A stretch of DNA of 64,000 nt. It comes from Pseudomonas mucoides (GTDB taxonomy: Bacteria; Pseudomonadota; Gammaproteobacteria; Pseudomonadales; Pseudomonadaceae). Position numbers and translations under genes: made by a program. Location of the stretch: positions 1,240,001-1,304,000 of the forward strand of contig NZ_JACOPW010000002.1 in NCBI RefSeq assembly GCF_015461845.1, read 5' to 3'. Positions 1 through 10,875 of this stretch are shown here, piece after piece; position 1 is the stretch's first letter; each line of letters opens with the position of its first letter. The notes under the pieces were generated by a model. That model worked only from the letters and a program-made list of their open reading frames with translations, made no database searches and was not told the origin of the DNA.

Positions 1-79
1 CCATGAGTTCGAAGCCGGCATCGCGCCTGTCAGCGCCGTCGTCCCGCCTCTGGCAAGGCCGATCGTAGTCGGCGCGTAA
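1..79 (+). CDS. nuoF: NADH-quinone oxidoreductase subunit F, C-terminal end only
   Basis: Only the last 25 codons are in the window, ending at a TAA at 77-79. The visible end reads HEFEAGIAPVSAVVPPLARP. I assign it from position, directly upstream of nuoG in the order expected of a nuo operon, and from the length and style of the tail. NuoF carries the FMN and the N3 iron-sulfur cluster of complex I and accepts electrons from NADH, but none of those motifs can be checked here. Confidence 0.75.
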   Translation, partial: HEFEAGIAPVSAVVPPLARPIVVGA

Positions 80-88
80 ACGCTTAAA

Positions 89-116
89 AAGGCGAAGGGT
101 CCGTGCCCTTCGCCTT
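89..116 (+). other. Intra-operon hairpin between nuoF and nuoG
   Basis: An 11-bp perfect stem: AAGGCGAAGGG at 89-99 pairs with CCCTTCGCCTT at 106-116 around a six-base loop. It is not followed by a T-run, so a full Rho-independent terminator is unlikely. It sits in the only long gap (138 bp) within this part of the nuo operon. It may stabilise the upstream mRNA end or mildly attenuate nuoG expression; that role is inference. Confidence 0.6.
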
Positions 117-217
117 CTCGTTCGATGACGCCTTTTATGGGCTGTTTGGATTCGAACGAATAACAAGATTCCATTAGCCACGCCCGCTGACACCGGGCCA
201 ACGAAGAACTTTGAACC

Positions 218-2932
218 ATGGCCACTATCCACGTAGACGGCAAAGAGCTCGAAGTCGATGGGGCAGACAACCTGTTACAGGCATGTCTGTCGCTAGGCCT
301 CGATATCCCTTATTTCTGCTGGCACCCAGCCCTTGGCAGCGTTGGCGCTTGCCGCCAGTGCGCGGTCAAGCAGTACACCGACGAAAACGACAAGCGTGGT
401 CGGATCGTCATGTCCTGCATGACGCCGGCGACCGACGGCAGCTGGATCTCCATCGACGACGAAGAAGCGAAAGTATTCCGCGCCAGCGTCGTTGAATGGC
501 TGATGACCAACCACCCTCACGACTGCCCGGTCTGTGAAGAAGGCGGTCACTGCCACCTGCAAGACATGACGGTAATGACCGGCCACAACGAGCGCCGTTA
601 CCGCTTCACCAAGCGTACCCACCAGAACCAGCAACTGGGCCCGTTCATTTCCCACGAAATGAACCGCTGCATCGCTTGCTACCGCTGCGTGCGCTTCTAT
701 AAGGATTACGCCGGCGGCACCGACCTCGGTGTGTTCGGCGCCCACGACAACGTGTACTTCGGTCGCGTTGAAGACGGCACCCTCGAAAGCGAGTTCTCCG
801 GCAACCTCACCGAGGTCTGCCCGACCGGTGTGTTCACCGACAAGACTCACTCCGAGCGCTACAACCGCAAGTGGGACATGCAGTTCTCGCCGAGCATCTG
901 CCATGGCTGCTCCAGCGGTTGCAACATCTCCCCGGGCGAGCGCTACGGTGAACTGCGTCGTATCGAAAACCGTTTCAACGGTTCGGTCAACCAGTACTTC
1001 CTGTGCGACCGTGGCCGTTTCGGCTATGGCTACGTCAACCGCGAAGACCGTCCGCGTCAGCCTCTGCTGGCCAACGGCGCCAAGCTGAGCCTCGACGAAG
1101 CGCTGGACAAAGCCGCAGACCTGCTGCGCGGTCGCAACATCGTCGGTATCGGTTCGCCGCGTGCCAGCCTTGAAAGCAACTACGCGTTGCGCGAACTGGT
1201 CGGCGCCGAGCACTTCTACTCCGGTATCGAAGCGGCCGAGCTGGAGCGCATTCGTCTGGTCATGCAGGTGCTCAAAGACAGCCCGCTGCCGATCCCGAAC
1301 ATGCGCGACATCGAAGACCATGACGCGATTTTCGTCCTCGGCGAAGACCTGACCCAGACTGCAGCGCGTATGGCGTTGTCCCTGCGTCAATCGGTCAAAG
1401 GCAAAGCCGAAGACATGGCCGATGCCATGCGCGTTCAGCCTTGGCTCGACGCCGCCGTGAAGAACATCGGTCAGCACGCGCTGAACCCGCTGTTCATCGC
1501 CAGCCTGGCTGAAACCAAGCTCGACGACGTCGCCGAAGAATGCGTTCACGCAGCACCGGACGACCTGGCCCGCATCGGTTTCGCCGTGGCTCACGCCCTC
1601 GACGCGAGCGCTCCAGCCGTTGAAGGCCTGGACGCTGAAGCCCTCGAACTGGCCAAGCGCATCGCCGACGCCCTGCTCGCGGCCAAGCGCCCATTGATCA
1701 TTGCCGGCACCTCGTTGGGTTCCAAGGCGCTGATCGAAGCGGCGGCAAACATCGCCAAGGCCTTGAAGCTGCGCGAGAAGAACGGTTCCATCAGCCTGAT
1801 CGTGCCAGAGGCCAACAGCCTCGGCCTGGCCATGCTCGGTGGCGACTCGGTCGACGCCGCACTGCAAGCAGTCATCGACGGCAAGGCCGACGCCATCGTC
1901 GTGCTGGAAAACGATCTGTACACCCGTACCGACAAAGCCAAGGTTGATGCCGCCCTGACCGCCGCGAAAGTGGTGATCGTTGCCGACCATCAAAAAACCG
2001 CCACCAGCGATCGCGCGCACCTGGTTCTGCCAGCCGCCAGCTTCGCTGAAGGCGACGGTACCCTGGTCAGCCAGGAAGGCCGCGCCCAGCGCTTCTTCCA
2101 GGTCTTTGATCCGAAGTACATGGACGCGAGCATCCTGGTTCACGAAGGCTGGCGCTGGCTGCATGCCCTGCGCGCGACCCTGCTGAACCAGCCGATCGAC
2201 TGGACCCAGCTGGACCACGTCACCGCTGCCGTCGCTTCGAGCACGCCGCAACTGGCGCGCATCGTTGATGCCGCACCGTCGGCCGCGTTCCGCATCAAGG
2301 GCATGAAACTGGCCCGCGAACCGCTGCGTTATTCCGGTCGTACCGCCATGCGTGCTGACATCAGCGTGCACGAACCGCGTACCCCGCAAGACATCGACAC
2401 CGCGTTCAACTTCTCGATGGAAGGTTACTCGGGCTCGGTCGAACCGCGTCAGCAAGTGCCATTCGCCTGGTCTCCGGGCTGGAACTCGCCGCAAGCCTGG
2501 AACAAGTTCCAGGACGAAGTCGGTGGTCACATCCGCGCTGGCGACCCGGGCACCCGCCTGATCGAAAGCACCGGTGACTCGCTGAACTGGTTCGCCGCTG
2601 TGCCGCGTGCGTTCAATCCGGCTCCGGGCACCTGGCAGGTTGTGCCGTTCTTCCACCTGCTGGGCAGCGAAGAGACCTCGTCCAAAGCCGCGCCGGTTCA
2701 GGAACGCATCCCGGCCGCTTACGTTGCCTTGGCCAAGTCCGAAGCCGATCGCCTGGGTGTCAATGACGGTGCCATGCTCAGCTTGAACGTGGCTGGCCAG
2801 ACCCTGCGTCTGCCACTGCGCATCAACGAAGAACTGGGTGCCGGTCTGGTTGCATTGCCTGCGGGCATCGCCGGCATTCCGCCAGCGATCTTTGGCAAAT
2901 CCGTTGACGGTCTGCAGGAGGCAGCGCAATGA
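218..2932 (+). CDS. nuoG: NADH-quinone oxidoreductase subunit G
   Basis: This is the large iron-sulfur subunit of the complex I peripheral arm (904 residues). It passes electrons from the NuoEF module toward NuoI. The N-terminal 2Fe-2S ferredoxin domain shows C-x10-C-x2-C spacing ([15 protein letters not shown], about residues 34-48). The His-Cys region follows ([15 protein letters not shown], about residue 103), then CIACYRC and CPTG for the two 4Fe-4S clusters. The CHGCSSGC motif near residue 228 matches the extra N7 cluster. The rest is a molybdopterin-oxidoreductase-like domain of the NuoG type. The ATG at 218 gives the expected N-terminus. The stop overlaps the nuoH start by four bases (ATGA), which indicates translational coupling. 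Confidence 0.97.
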   Translation: MATIHVDGKELEVDGADNLLQACLSLGLDIPYFCWHPALGSVGACRQCAVKQYTDENDKRGRIVMSCMTPATDGSWISIDDEEAKVFRASVVEWLMTNHPHDCPVCEEGGHCHLQDMTVMTGHNERRYRFTKRTHQNQQLGPFISHEMNRCIACYRCVRFYKDYAGGTDLGVFGAHDNVYFGRVEDGTLESEFSGNLTEVCPTGVFTDKTHSERYNRKWDMQFSPSICHGCSSGCNISPGERYGELRRIENRFNGSVNQYFLCDRGRFGYGYVNREDRPRQPLLANGAKLSLDEALDKAADLLRGRNIVGIGSPRASLESNYALRELVGAEHFYSGIEAAELERIRLVMQVLKDSPLPIPNMRDIEDHDAIFVLGEDLTQTAARMALSLRQSVKGKAEDMADAMRVQPWLDAAVKNIGQHALNPLFIASLAETKLDDVAEECVHAAPDDLARIGFAVAHALDASAPAVEGLDAEALELAKRIADALLAAKRPLIIAGTSLGSKALIEAAANIAKALKLREKNGSISLIVPEANSLGLAMLGGDSVDAALQAVIDGKADAIVVLENDLYTRTDKAKVDAALTAAKVVIVADHQKTATSDRAHLVLPAASFAEGDGTLVSQEGRAQRFFQVFDPKYMDASILVHEGWRWLHALRATLLNQPIDWTQLDHVTAAVASSTPQLARIVDAAPSAAFRIKGMKLAREPLRYSGRTAMRADISVHEPRTPQDIDTAFNFSMEGYSGSVEPRQQVPFAWSPGWNSPQAWNKFQDEVGGHIRAGDPGTRLIESTGDSLNWFAAVPRAFNPAPGTWQVVPFFHLLGSEETSSKAAPVQERIPAAYVALAKSEADRLGVNDGAMLSLNVAGQTLRLPLRINEELGAGLVALPAGIAGIPPAIFGKSVDGLQEAAQ

Positions 2933-3936
2933 CTTGGTTCACTCCTGAAGTGATCGACGTGATCATCGCAGTCATTCAGGCCATCGTGATTCTGCTCGCC
3001 GTAGTGGTGTGCGGCGCGCTGCTCAGCTGGGTCGAGCGTCGTTTGCTCGCCCTCTGGCAGGACCGTTACGGTCCGAACCGCGTCGGCCCGTTCGGCGCGT
3101 TCCAGATCGCGGCCGACATGATCAAGATGTTCTTCAAGGAAGACTGGACCCCGCCGTTCGCCGACAAGATGATCTTCACGTTGGCACCGGTCGTGGCCAT
3201 GAGCGCCCTGCTGATTGCCTTCGCGATCATCCCGATCACCCCGACCTGGGGTGTGGCGGACCTGAACATCGGCATCCTGTTCTTCTTCGCCATGGCCGGT
3301 CTGTCGGTGTACGCGGTGTTGTTCGCCGGTTGGTCGAGTAACAACAAGTTCGCCCTGTTGGGCAGCTTGCGGGCTTCGGCACAAACCGTGTCGTACGAAG
3401 TGTTCATGGGCCTGTCGCTGATGGGCATCGTGATCCAGGTCGGCTCGTTCAACATGCGCGACATCGTTGATTACCAGGCCCAGCACCTGTGGTTCATCAT
3501 TCCGCAGATCTTCGGCTTCCTGACCTTCTTCATCGCTGGCGTCGCCGTGACTCACCGTCACCCGTTCGACCAGCCGGAAGCGGAACAGGAACTGGCAGAC
3601 GGTTACCACATTGAATACGCCGGCATGAAATGGGGCATGTTCTTCGTCGGTGAGTACATCGGCATCGTGTTGATTTCGGCGCTGCTGGTGACCTTGTTCT
3701 TCGGTGGCTGGCACGGTCCGTTCGATATCCTGCCGCAGATCCCGTTCATCTGGTTTGCACTGAAAACCGCGTTCTTCATCATGATCTTCATCCTGCTGCG
3801 CGCTTCGATTCCGCGCCCACGGTATGACCAAGTGATGGATTTCAGCTGGAAGTTCTGCCTGCCGCTGACCCTCGTCAACATGCTGGTGACCGCTGCGATC
3901 GTGTTGCTCAACACGCCCGCCGTCGCGGCTCAGTGA
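2929..3936 (+). CDS. nuoH: NADH-quinone oxidoreductase subunit H
   Basis: This is a membrane subunit of complex I (335 residues) that joins the peripheral arm to the membrane arm and helps form the quinone pocket. The sequence has eight or so hydrophobic spans. The conserved cytoplasmic loop [21 protein letters not shown] follows the first span, and the acidic loop around [24 protein letters not shown] is near residue 210; both are hallmarks of NuoH/ND1. The start overlaps the nuoG stop by four bases. NuoI starts 12 bases downstream, in keeping with one operon. Confidence 0.97.
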   Translation: MTWFTPEVIDVIIAVIQAIVILLAVVVCGALLSWVERRLLALWQDRYGPNRVGPFGAFQIAADMIKMFFKEDWTPPFADKMIFTLAPVVAMSALLIAFAIIPITPTWGVADLNIGILFFFAMAGLSVYAVLFAGWSSNNKFALLGSLRASAQTVSYEVFMGLSLMGIVIQVGSFNMRDIVDYQAQHLWFIIPQIFGFLTFFIAGVAVTHRHPFDQPEAEQELADGYHIEYAGMKWGMFFVGEYIGIVLISALLVTLFFGGWHGPFDILPQIPFIWFALKTAFFIMIFILLRASIPRPRYDQVMDFSWKFCLPLTLVNMLVTAAIVLLNTPAVAAQ

Positions 3937-3948
3937 GGATAGAGAATC

Positions 3949-4494
3949 ATGAAGTACATATTTGACATCGTGCATGGCTTCTTCACCCAGCTTCGCAGCC
4001 TGGTGATGATCTTCGGCCACGCCTTCCGCAAGCGCGACACGCTGCAGTACCCGGAAGAAGCCGTGTACCTGCCGCCGCGCTACCGTGGCCGCATCGTCCT
4101 GACCCGCGACCCTGATGGCGAAGAGCGCTGTGTAGCCTGCAACCTGTGTGCCGTGGCGTGCCCGGTGGGTTGCATCTCGCTGCAGAAAGCTGAAACCGAA
4201 GACGGTCGCTGGTACCCGGACTTCTTCCGCATCAACTTCTCGCGCTGCATCTTTTGCGGCCTCTGTGAGGAAGCCTGCCCGACCACCGCAATCCAGCTGA
4301 CACCGGATTTCGAGATGGCCGAGTTCAAACGTCAGGACCTGGTGTACGAGAAAGAAGATCTGCTGATCTCCGGCCCCGGCAAAAACCCTGATTACAACTT
4401 CTATCGTGTTGCAGGCATGGCGATTGCCGGGAAGCCGAAAGGCTCCGCGCAGAACGAAGCCCAGCCGATCAACGTGAAGAGCTTGCTGCCTTAA
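3949..4494 (+). CDS. nuoI: NADH-quinone oxidoreductase subunit I
   Basis: This is the ferredoxin-like subunit of complex I (181 residues). It carries clusters N6a and N6b, which pass electrons to N2. Two classical 4Fe-4S motifs are visible: [12 protein letters not shown] followed by a fourth Cys, and [12 protein letters not shown]. The length fits the family. An in-frame ATG follows the short nuoH-nuoI gap with a purine-rich ribosome site (GAGGATAGAGA) in front. It lies between nuoH and nuoJ, in canonical order. Confidence 0.97.
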   Translation: MKYIFDIVHGFFTQLRSLVMIFGHAFRKRDTLQYPEEAVYLPPRYRGRIVLTRDPDGEERCVACNLCAVACPVGCISLQKAETEDGRWYPDFFRINFSRCIFCGLCEEACPTTAIQLTPDFEMAEFKRQDLVYEKEDLLISGPGKNPDYNFYRVAGMAIAGKPKGSAQNEAQPINVKSLLP

Positions 4495-4503
4495 GGAAGA
4501 AAG

Positions 4504-5007
4504 ATGGAATTCGCTTTCTATTTCGCATCGGGTATCGCTGTGGTGTCCACGCTTCGCGTGATCACCAACACCAACCCTGTGCACGCCCTGCTCTACCTGA
4601 TCATTTCGCTGATCGCCGTGGCCATGACGTTCTTCGCCCTCGGCGCACCGTTTGCCGGTGTCCTGGAAGTGATCGCCTACGCTGGCGCCATCATGGTGCT
4701 GTTCGTGTTCGTGGTGATGATGCTGAACCTTGGCCCGGCCTCGGTTCAGCAAGAGCGCGTCTGGCTCAAGCCCGGTATCTGGCTCGGCCCGGTCGCCCTC
4801 GGCACCCTGCTGCTGGTTGAACTGCTGTACGTACTGTTCAGCCATTCCAGCGGCCAGGCCATCGGCCACACCACTGTAGACGCCAAGGCCGTGGGCATCA
4901 GCCTGTTCGGTCCGTACCTGCTGGTGGTTGAACTCGCCTCGATGCTGCTGCTCGCTGCAGCCGTCACGGCGTTCCACTTGGGCCGCAACGAAGCCAAGGA
5001 GCAATGA
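4504..5007 (+). CDS. nuoJ: NADH-quinone oxidoreductase subunit J
   Basis: A 167-residue membrane subunit of complex I. About five hydrophobic segments are visible, including the conserved third helix region [22 protein letters not shown], where NuoJ helices kink during proton translocation. The gene begins nine bases after nuoI behind AAGGAAGAAAG. Its stop overlaps a possible upstream nuoK ATG, but the better nuoK start lies just downstream. Confidence 0.96.
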   Translation: MEFAFYFASGIAVVSTLRVITNTNPVHALLYLIISLIAVAMTFFALGAPFAGVLEVIAYAGAIMVLFVFVVMMLNLGPASVQQERVWLKPGIWLGPVALGTLLLVELLYVLFSHSSGQAIGHTTVDAKAVGISLFGPYLLVVELASMLLLAAAVTAFHLGRNEAKEQ

Positions 5008-5009
5008 CG

Positions 5010-5318
5010 ATGCCTGCTATCCCTATGGAGCATGGTCTGGCGGTCGCCGGCATCCTGTTCTGCCTCGGTCTGGTCGGCCTGATGGTCCGCCGCAACATCC
5101 TTTTCGTGCTGATGAGCCTGGAGGTCATGATGAATGCCTCCGCACTGGCGTTCATCGTTGCCGGTAGCCGCTGGGCGCAGCCGGATGGACAGATCATGTT
5201 CATCCTGGTGATCAGCCTGGCAGCCGCCGAGGCCAGTATTGGCCTGGCGATTCTGTTGCAGCTGTATCGCCGCTTCCACACTCTCGATATCGACGCTGCC
5301 AGCGAGATGCGCGGATGA
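5010..5318 (+). CDS. nuoK: NADH-quinone oxidoreductase subunit K
   Basis: A small antiporter-like membrane subunit of complex I (102 residues from this start). It has three hydrophobic helices and the conserved acidic residue in [16 protein letters not shown] that takes part in proton coupling. Two in-frame ATGs exist, at 5004 and 5010. The Shine-Dalgarno AAGGAG at 4996-5001 is only two bases from the first but eight from the second, and the MPAIP start matches the usual family N-terminus, so 5010 is chosen. The end overlaps nuoL by four bases. Confidence 0.93.
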   Translation: MPAIPMEHGLAVAGILFCLGLVGLMVRRNILFVLMSLEVMMNASALAFIVAGSRWAQPDGQIMFILVISLAAAEASIGLAILLQLYRRFHTLDIDAASEMRG

Positions 5319-7168
5319 ATCTTCTCTATCTGACTTTCGTATTCCCTCTCATAGGTTTCCTGCTGCTGGCGTTCTCACGCGGCCGCTTCTCGGAAAACCT
5401 GTCGGCGCTGATCGGCGTCGGTTCCATCGGTCTGTCGGCCATCGTCACGGCTTACGTGATCTGGCAATTCAACGTCGCCCCGCCTGAGGGCGGTCACTAC
5501 ACCCAGGTGTTGTGGCAGTGGATGGCGGTTGAAGGCTTTACGCCGAACTTCGCGCTGTACCTGGATGGCCTGTCGGTCACCATGCTCGGTGTGGTCGTCG
5601 GCGTCGGCTTCCTGATCCACCTGTTCGCGTCCTGGTACATGCGCGGTGAAGCCGGTTACTCGCGCTTCTTCGCCTACACCAACCTGTTTATCGCCAGCAT
5701 GCTGTTCCTGGTCCTGGGCGATAACCTGTTGTTCCTGTACTTCGGCTGGGAAGGCGTGGGCCTGTGCTCGTACCTGTTGATCGGTTTCTACTACAGCAAC
5801 CGCAACAACGGTAACGCGGCACTCAAAGCCTTTATCGTCACCCGCATCGGCGACGTGTTCATGGCCATCGGCCTGTTCATCCTGTTCCAACAGTTGGGCA
5901 CGCTGAACATCCAGGAGTTGCTGGTCAAGGCACCTGAGCACTTCAAGGTCGGCGACTTCTGGATCGTTCTGGCGACCCTGATGCTGCTGGGCGGCGCTGT
6001 CGGTAAATCCGCGCAACTGCCGCTGCAAACCTGGCTGGCGGATGCGATGGCCGGTCCTACCCCGGTTTCGGCACTGATCCACGCCGCAACCATGGTGACC
6101 GCTGGTGTTTACCTGATCGCCCGTACCCACGGCCTGTTTGCGTTGGCGCCGGACATCCTGCACCTCGTCGGCATCGTCGGCGGCGTGACCCTGGTGCTCG
6201 CCGGTTTCGCGGCACTGGTGCAGACCGACATCAAACGTATCCTCGCCTACTCGACCATGAGCCAGATCGGCTACATGTTCCTGGCGCTGGGCGTTGGCGC
6301 ATGGGAAGGCGCGATCTTCCACCTGATGACCCACGCCTTCTTCAAGGCGCTGCTGTTCCTTGCCTCCGGTGCGGTGATCGTTGCGTGCCACCACGAGCAG
6401 AACATCTTCAAGATGGGCGGCCTGTGGAAGAAACTGCCGCTGGCCTACACCAGCTTCATCGTCGGCGGCGCGGCACTGTCTGCCCTGCCACTGGTCACCG
6501 CCGGTTTCTACTCCAAGGATGAAATCCTCTGGGAAGCGTTCGCCAGCGGCAACCACGGCCTGCTGTACGCAGGTCTGGTCGGCGCATTCATGACCTCGCT
6601 GTACACCTTCCGCCTGATCTTCATCGCGTTCCACGGTGAAGCGAAGACCGAAGCGCATGCGGGTCACGGTATCGCTCACTGGCTGCCACTGTCGGTGCTG
6701 ATTGTGCTGTCGACCTTCGTCGGCGCCATGATCGTTCCGCCGCTGCACGGTGTGCTGCCCGAAAGCGTCGGCCATGCCGGCGGCGAAGCCAAGCACAGCC
6801 TGGAAATCGCCTCGGGCGCTATCGCCCTGGCCGGTATCCTGCTGGCCGCGCTGCTGTTCCTCGGCAAGCGTCGTTTCGTCACTGCTATCGCCAACAGCGG
6901 CATCGGCCGCTTCCTTTCGGCATGGTGGTTCGCTGCCTGGGGCTTCGACTGGATCTACGACAAACTGTTCGTCAAGCCATACCTTGCGATCAGCCACGTA
7001 CTGCGCAGAGACCCGCTCGACCAGACCATCGGTCTGATCCCGCGTATGGCCAAAGGCGGCCACACCGCCCTGAGCCGTACCGAAACCGGTCAACTGCGTT
7101 GGTACGCAGCCTCGATGGCAGCCGGCTCCGTGCTGGTCATCGGCGCCATCGTGCTGGTAGCGGTCTGA
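5315..7168 (+). CDS. nuoL: NADH-quinone oxidoreductase subunit L
   Basis: The distal proton-pumping subunit of the complex I membrane arm (617 residues, normal length). Conserved antiporter-family features include [16 protein letters not shown] with the key Glu, the lysine-containing [36 protein letters not shown] block, and the C-terminal lateral-helix region ending in hydrophobic residues. It is coupled to nuoK by an ATGA overlap and followed by a 40-bp gap before nuoM. Confidence 0.97.
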   Translation: MNLLYLTFVFPLIGFLLLAFSRGRFSENLSALIGVGSIGLSAIVTAYVIWQFNVAPPEGGHYTQVLWQWMAVEGFTPNFALYLDGLSVTMLGVVVGVGFLIHLFASWYMRGEAGYSRFFAYTNLFIASMLFLVLGDNLLFLYFGWEGVGLCSYLLIGFYYSNRNNGNAALKAFIVTRIGDVFMAIGLFILFQQLGTLNIQELLVKAPEHFKVGDFWIVLATLMLLGGAVGKSAQLPLQTWLADAMAGPTPVSALIHAATMVTAGVYLIARTHGLFALAPDILHLVGIVGGVTLVLAGFAALVQTDIKRILAYSTMSQIGYMFLALGVGAWEGAIFHLMTHAFFKALLFLASGAVIVACHHEQNIFKMGGLWKKLPLAYTSFIVGGAALSALPLVTAGFYSKDEILWEAFASGNHGLLYAGLVGAFMTSLYTFRLIFIAFHGEAKTEAHAGHGIAHWLPLSVLIVLSTFVGAMIVPPLHGVLPESVGHAGGEAKHSLEIASGAIALAGILLAALLFLGKRRFVTAIANSGIGRFLSAWWFAAWGFDWIYDKLFVKPYLAISHVLRRDPLDQTIGLIPRMAKGGHTALSRTETGQLRWYAASMAAGSVLVIGAIVLVAV

Positions 7169-7208
7169 ATATGAACCTTGCGAACTTGCGAAAGGAATTG
7201 AGCCCGTC

Positions 7209-8741
7209 ATGATTCTGCCTTGGCTAATCCTGATCCCCTTCATCGGCGGCCTGCTGTGCTGGATGGGTGAGCGCTTCGGCGCCACCCTCCCCCGCTGGAT
7301 TGCGCTGTTGACCATGACCCTGGAACTCGCACTCGGCCTCTGGCTGTGGGCCCACGGTAACTATTCATTTGCTCCGGCGCCTGGCGCCGATCCGACCTGG
7401 GCGCTTGAGTTCAAGCACATCTGGATCCAGCGTTTCGGCATCAGCGTGCACCTGGCCCTCGACGGCCTGTCGCTGCTGATGATCCTGCTGACCGGTCTGC
7501 TGGGTATCCTCTCGGTCCTTTGCTCGTGGAAAGAGATTCAACGTCACGTTGGCTTCTTCCACCTGAACCTGATGTGGATCCTGGGCGGTGTCGTCGGCGT
7601 GTTCCTCGCCCTCGACCTGTTCATGTTCTTCTTCTTCTGGGAAATGATGCTGGTGCCGATGTACTTCCTCATCGCGCTCTGGGGTCACAGTTCTTCGGAC
7701 GGCAAGAAAACCCGGATCTACGCGGCGACCAAGTTCTTCATCTTCACTCAGGCGTCCGGCCTGATCATGTTGGTGGCGATCCTGGGTCTGGTGCTGGTCA
7801 ACTTCAACAACACCGGCGTGATTACCTTCAACTACGCCGACCTGTTGAAGACCAAGATGTCGATGACCACCGAGTACATCCTGATGCTCGGTTTCTTCAT
7901 CGCCTTCGCGGTGAAGCTGCCGGTCGTACCGTTCCACTCGTGGTTGCCTGACGCTCACGCCCAGGCGCCAACCGCAGGTTCGGTCGACCTGGCCGGTATC
8001 TTGTTGAAGACGGCGGCTTACGGCCTGTTGCGTTTCGCCCTGCCGCTGTTCCCGAATGCCTCGGCCGAGTTCGCGCCGATTGCCATGACCCTGGGTCTGA
8101 TCGGGATTTTCTACGGTGCGTTCCTGGCCTTCGCCCAGACCGACATCAAGCGTCTGATCGCCTACTCCTCCGTTTCCCACATGGGCTTCGTGTTGATCGG
8201 CATCTATTCCGGCAGCCAACTGGCGCTGCAGGGCGCGGTGATGCAGATGCTGGCACACGGTCTGTCGGCGGCGGCACTCTTTATCCTCAGCGGTCAGTTG
8301 TACGAGCGCACCCACACCCGCGACATGCGTGAAATGGGTGGCCTGTGGTCGAAGATTGCTTACCTGCCGGCCATCAGCCTGTTCTTCGCTGCGGCGTCCC
8401 TGGGCTTGCCGGGTACCGGCAACTTCGTCGGTGAGTTCCTGATCCTGATCGGCACCTTCGCCGCTGCGCCGTGGATCACCGCGATCGCAACGTCGGGCCT
8501 GGTGTTCGGTTCGGTCTACTCGCTGATCATGATCCACCGTGCCTACTTCGGCCCGTCCAAGTCGGACGCGGTGTTGCATGGCATGGATGGTCGCGAACTG
8601 ATCATGGTGGTCGGTCTGGCGGCGCTGCTGATTTACATCGGCGTGTACCCGCAACCGTTCCTCGATACCTCTGCCGCGACGATGCATGGCGTGCAGCAGT
8701 GGCTCGGCTCCGCCTTCACTCAACTCGCTTCGGCCCGGTAA
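7209..8741 (+). CDS. nuoM: NADH-quinone oxidoreductase subunit M
   Basis: An antiporter-like proton-translocating membrane subunit of complex I (510 residues). Visible landmarks are [20 protein letters not shown] with the conserved Glu, and the [32 protein letters not shown] block with the conserved Lys. The ATG at 7209 lies after a purine-rich AAAGGAATTGAG stretch that is somewhat far from the start. NuoN follows seven bases after the stop. Confidence 0.97.
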   Translation: MILPWLILIPFIGGLLCWMGERFGATLPRWIALLTMTLELALGLWLWAHGNYSFAPAPGADPTWALEFKHIWIQRFGISVHLALDGLSLLMILLTGLLGILSVLCSWKEIQRHVGFFHLNLMWILGGVVGVFLALDLFMFFFFWEMMLVPMYFLIALWGHSSSDGKKTRIYAATKFFIFTQASGLIMLVAILGLVLVNFNNTGVITFNYADLLKTKMSMTTEYILMLGFFIAFAVKLPVVPFHSWLPDAHAQAPTAGSVDLAGILLKTAAYGLLRFALPLFPNASAEFAPIAMTLGLIGIFYGAFLAFAQTDIKRLIAYSSVSHMGFVLIGIYSGSQLALQGAVMQMLAHGLSAAALFILSGQLYERTHTRDMREMGGLWSKIAYLPAISLFFAAASLGLPGTGNFVGEFLILIGTFAAAPWITAIATSGLVFGSVYSLIMIHRAYFGPSKSDAVLHGMDGRELIMVVGLAALLIYIGVYPQPFLDTSAATMHGVQQWLGSAFTQLASAR

Positions 8742-8748
8742 GAGCGCT

Positions 8749-10212
8749 ATGGAATTCACGACTCAACACTTTATCGCGCTAGCGCCGTTGTTGATCACCA
8801 GCGCCACGATCATCGTGGTGATGCTGGCGATTGCCTGGCGCCGCAACCACTCGCAGACCTTCCTGATTTCCGTGGCGGGCCTGAACCTGGCGTTGCTGTC
8901 GATCCTGCCAGCCCTGAAAGTCGCGCCATTGGCCGTGACCCCGTTGCTGCAAATCGATAGCTTTGCCTGCTTGTACATGGCGCTGATCCTGGTCGCCACC
9001 CTCGCTTGTGTGACCCTCGCCCACGCCTACCTCGGCGATGGCGGTTCGGGTTACCCGGGCAACCGCGAAGAACTGTACCTGCTGATCCTGATGTCCGCCG
9101 CCGGCGGCCTGGTTCTGGTCAGCGCGCAACATCTGGCCGGGTTGTTCATCGGTCTGGAACTGTTGTCGGTGCCGGTCTACGGTCTGGTGGCCTACGCCTT
9201 CTTCAACAAGCGTTCGCTGGAAGCCGGTATCAAGTACATGGTGCTGTCGGCCGCCGGTTCTGCGTTCCTGTTGTTCGGCATGGCACTGCTGTACGCCGAT
9301 TCGGGCAGCCTGAGCTTCGTCGGTATCGGCCAGGCGCTGGCCGCCACTGGCCTGCCAAGCTCGCTGGCGCAACTGGGCCTGGGCATGATGCTGATCGGTC
9401 TGGCGTTCAAGCTGTCGCTGGTACCGTTCCACCTCTGGACACCGGACGTGTACGAAGGTGCTCCGGCACCGGTGGCCGCGTTCCTGGCAACCGCTTCCAA
9501 AGTCGCGGTGTTCGCGGTAATGGTGCGTCTGTTCCAGATCTCCCCAGCGGCAAGCAGCGGTGTGCTGAGCGACGTACTGACCATCATCGCCATCGCGTCG
9601 ATCCTGTTCGGTAACCTGCTGGCACTGACCCAGAGCAACCTCAAGCGTCTGCTGGGTTACTCGTCCATCGCCCACTTCGGCTACCTGCTGATCGCCCTGG
9701 TCGCGAGCAAGGGTCTGGCCGTGGAAGCCATCGGCGTGTACCTGGTCACCTACGTGATCACCAGCCTCGGCGCGTTCGGCGTGATCACCCTGATGTCCTC
9801 GCCGTACAACGGCCGTGACGCAGACGCGCTGTACGAATACCGCGGCCTGTTCTGGCGCCGTCCGTACCTGACCGCCGTACTGACCGTGATGATGCTGTCC
9901 CTGGCCGGTATCCCGCTGACCGCGGGCTTCATCGGCAAGTTCTACATCATCGCCACCGGTGTCGAATCGCATCAATGGTGGCTGGTCGGTTCCCTGGTAC
10001 TGGGCAGCGCCATCGGCGTGTTCTACTACCTGCGTGTGATGGTCACTTTGTACCTGATCGAGCCGAACCTGCGTCGCCACGATGCGCAACTGCACTGGGA
10101 ACAACGTGCAGGCGGCGTGATGCTGCTGGCTATCGCGCTGGTCGCGTTCTTCCTCGGCGTTTACCCGCAACCATTGCTGGTCCTGGTTCAACAGGCCGGC
10201 TTGGCGGGTTGA
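8749..10212 (+). CDS. nuoN: NADH-quinone oxidoreductase subunit N
   Basis: The third antiporter-like subunit of the complex I membrane arm (487 residues from the ATG at 8749). The open frame extends upstream into nuoM, but the MEFTTQHF start follows the nuoM stop by a short spacer and matches the family N-terminus. Conserved blocks include [19 protein letters not shown] and the [35 protein letters not shown] region with the pump lysines. It is the last gene of the operon and is closed by a strong terminator. Confidence 0.96.
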   Translation: MEFTTQHFIALAPLLITSATIIVVMLAIAWRRNHSQTFLISVAGLNLALLSILPALKVAPLAVTPLLQIDSFACLYMALILVATLACVTLAHAYLGDGGSGYPGNREELYLLILMSAAGGLVLVSAQHLAGLFIGLELLSVPVYGLVAYAFFNKRSLEAGIKYMVLSAAGSAFLLFGMALLYADSGSLSFVGIGQALAATGLPSSLAQLGLGMMLIGLAFKLSLVPFHLWTPDVYEGAPAPVAAFLATASKVAVFAVMVRLFQISPAASSGVLSDVLTIIAIASILFGNLLALTQSNLKRLLGYSSIAHFGYLLIALVASKGLAVEAIGVYLVTYVITSLGAFGVITLMSSPYNGRDADALYEYRGLFWRRPYLTAVLTVMMLSLAGIPLTAGFIGKFYIIATGVESHQWWLVGSLVLGSAIGVFYYLRVMVTLYLIEPNLRRHDAQLHWEQRAGGVMLLAIALVAFFLGVYPQPLLVLVQQAGLAG

Positions 10213-10241
10213 TCGCTTAAGCGACACTCGGTCGAAAACAG

Positions 10242-10267
10242 AAACGGCACCTTCGGGTGCCGTTTTT
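10242..10267 (+). terminator. Rho-independent terminator of the nuo operon
   Basis: AAACGGCACC pairs with GGTGCCGTTT around a TTCG tetraloop, followed by a run of T. A textbook terminator 30 bases after the nuoN stop. Confidence 0.93.
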
Positions 10268-10702
10268 GCGTTTGTGGGATGTGGTATGGCGGCCCCCCAA
10301 ATACGCTTTTGTGCGGGTAGCAAATACCTTTCCAGTTGAGCTTGATGGGTAGCACCTTTACGGCTGTCCGAAGAGACTTCAAACACGATAGGAAAAGTCT
10401 CTACGCGCCTCCAGAAAAAATTGCTAATCCGTTAATTATTGCGATTTACCGTACTAAACGAGCTGAACTATCTCTCATGCCATTCGACCCAATTGCGGAC
10501 GCGAATGCATCATCAACCCGGGCTCTACCCCTATTTACGAATCACAATCGTCAATCGCCGATTGATGTGCACTTATTTCATTACAGCGACAATAACAACA
10601 CTGAAACTTTCAGTCATTTTTGACCGATCAATTTCTAACTCATACAGTTGCTTCGTGCTTGATTTGGCACACTCACCAACCAACAACAAAGAGAGTCTAA
10701 AC
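10268..10702 (+). other. Lower-GC leader region upstream of the RiPP-type operon
   Basis: There is no convincing gene in these 435 bases. Base composition drops clearly compared with nuo, and this low-GC character continues into the precursor and YcaO genes, which suggests acquired DNA. Open frames that run through it toward 10831 lack a ribosome site and coding character. A short palindrome (ACTGAAACTTTCAGT, 10600-10614) followed by a T-run could be a weak terminator. The promoter of the downstream operon must lie here, but I could not identify a convincing -35/-10 or -24/-12 pair. Confidence 0.5.
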
Positions 10703-10831
10703 ATGGGTTATCTCGTAAGCTGGAACGCCAACAAAGTCATCGACCTTGAACAACAGGACGCCCCTACTGCAGAGCAAATTGAAGAACTGCAACTGACCGA
10801 GACTGAACAGGCCGAGCTGGAAGCCGTTTAA
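10703..10831 (+). CDS. Candidate RiPP precursor peptide, 42 residues
   Basis: A short peptide beginning MGYLVSWNANKVIDLEQQ and ending in a very acidic tail (ten Asp/Glu against one Lys in 42 residues). It has no Cys, a single Ser (S6) and three Thr. The ATG at 10703 has a modest GAGAG ribosome site. It is followed at once by a strong hairpin and then a YcaO gene, the classic arrangement of a precursor gene before its modifying enzymes. The polar, acidic C-terminal half looks like a recognition segment. The hydrophobic N-terminus right after Met-Gly could be the core, as in bottromycin-type precursors with a follower peptide. That reading is inference. I do not recognise a named family. Confidence 0.7.
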   Translation: MGYLVSWNANKVIDLEQQDAPTAEQIEELQLTETEQAELEAV

Positions 10832-10861
10832 AAAAACGGGGGGGTAATGCCCCCCGTTTTT
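10832..10861 (+). terminator. Attenuator-type hairpin between precursor and YcaO genes
   Basis: AAAAACGGGGGG pairs with CCCCCCGTTTTT around a GTAATG loop, followed by TC and AAGGGAG. The stem, with its A-tract and T-tract, has terminator form. It starts directly after the precursor stop and ends just before the YcaO ribosome site. Partial readthrough would give much more precursor mRNA than enzyme mRNA. Confidence 0.85.
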
Positions 10862-10875
10862 CAAGGGAGTCAACC

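Noticed and set aside
10660..10680. TTTGGCACACTCACC as a sigma-54 promoter of the RiPP-type operon
   Set aside because: The GG half is present but the GC of the -12 element is missing at the required ten-base spacing.
10439..10831. A longer 130-codon frame containing the 42-residue precursor
   Set aside because: The upstream part has no ribosome site and looks non-coding. The ATG at 10703 has a GAGAG site and gives a compact peptide directly before the hairpin.
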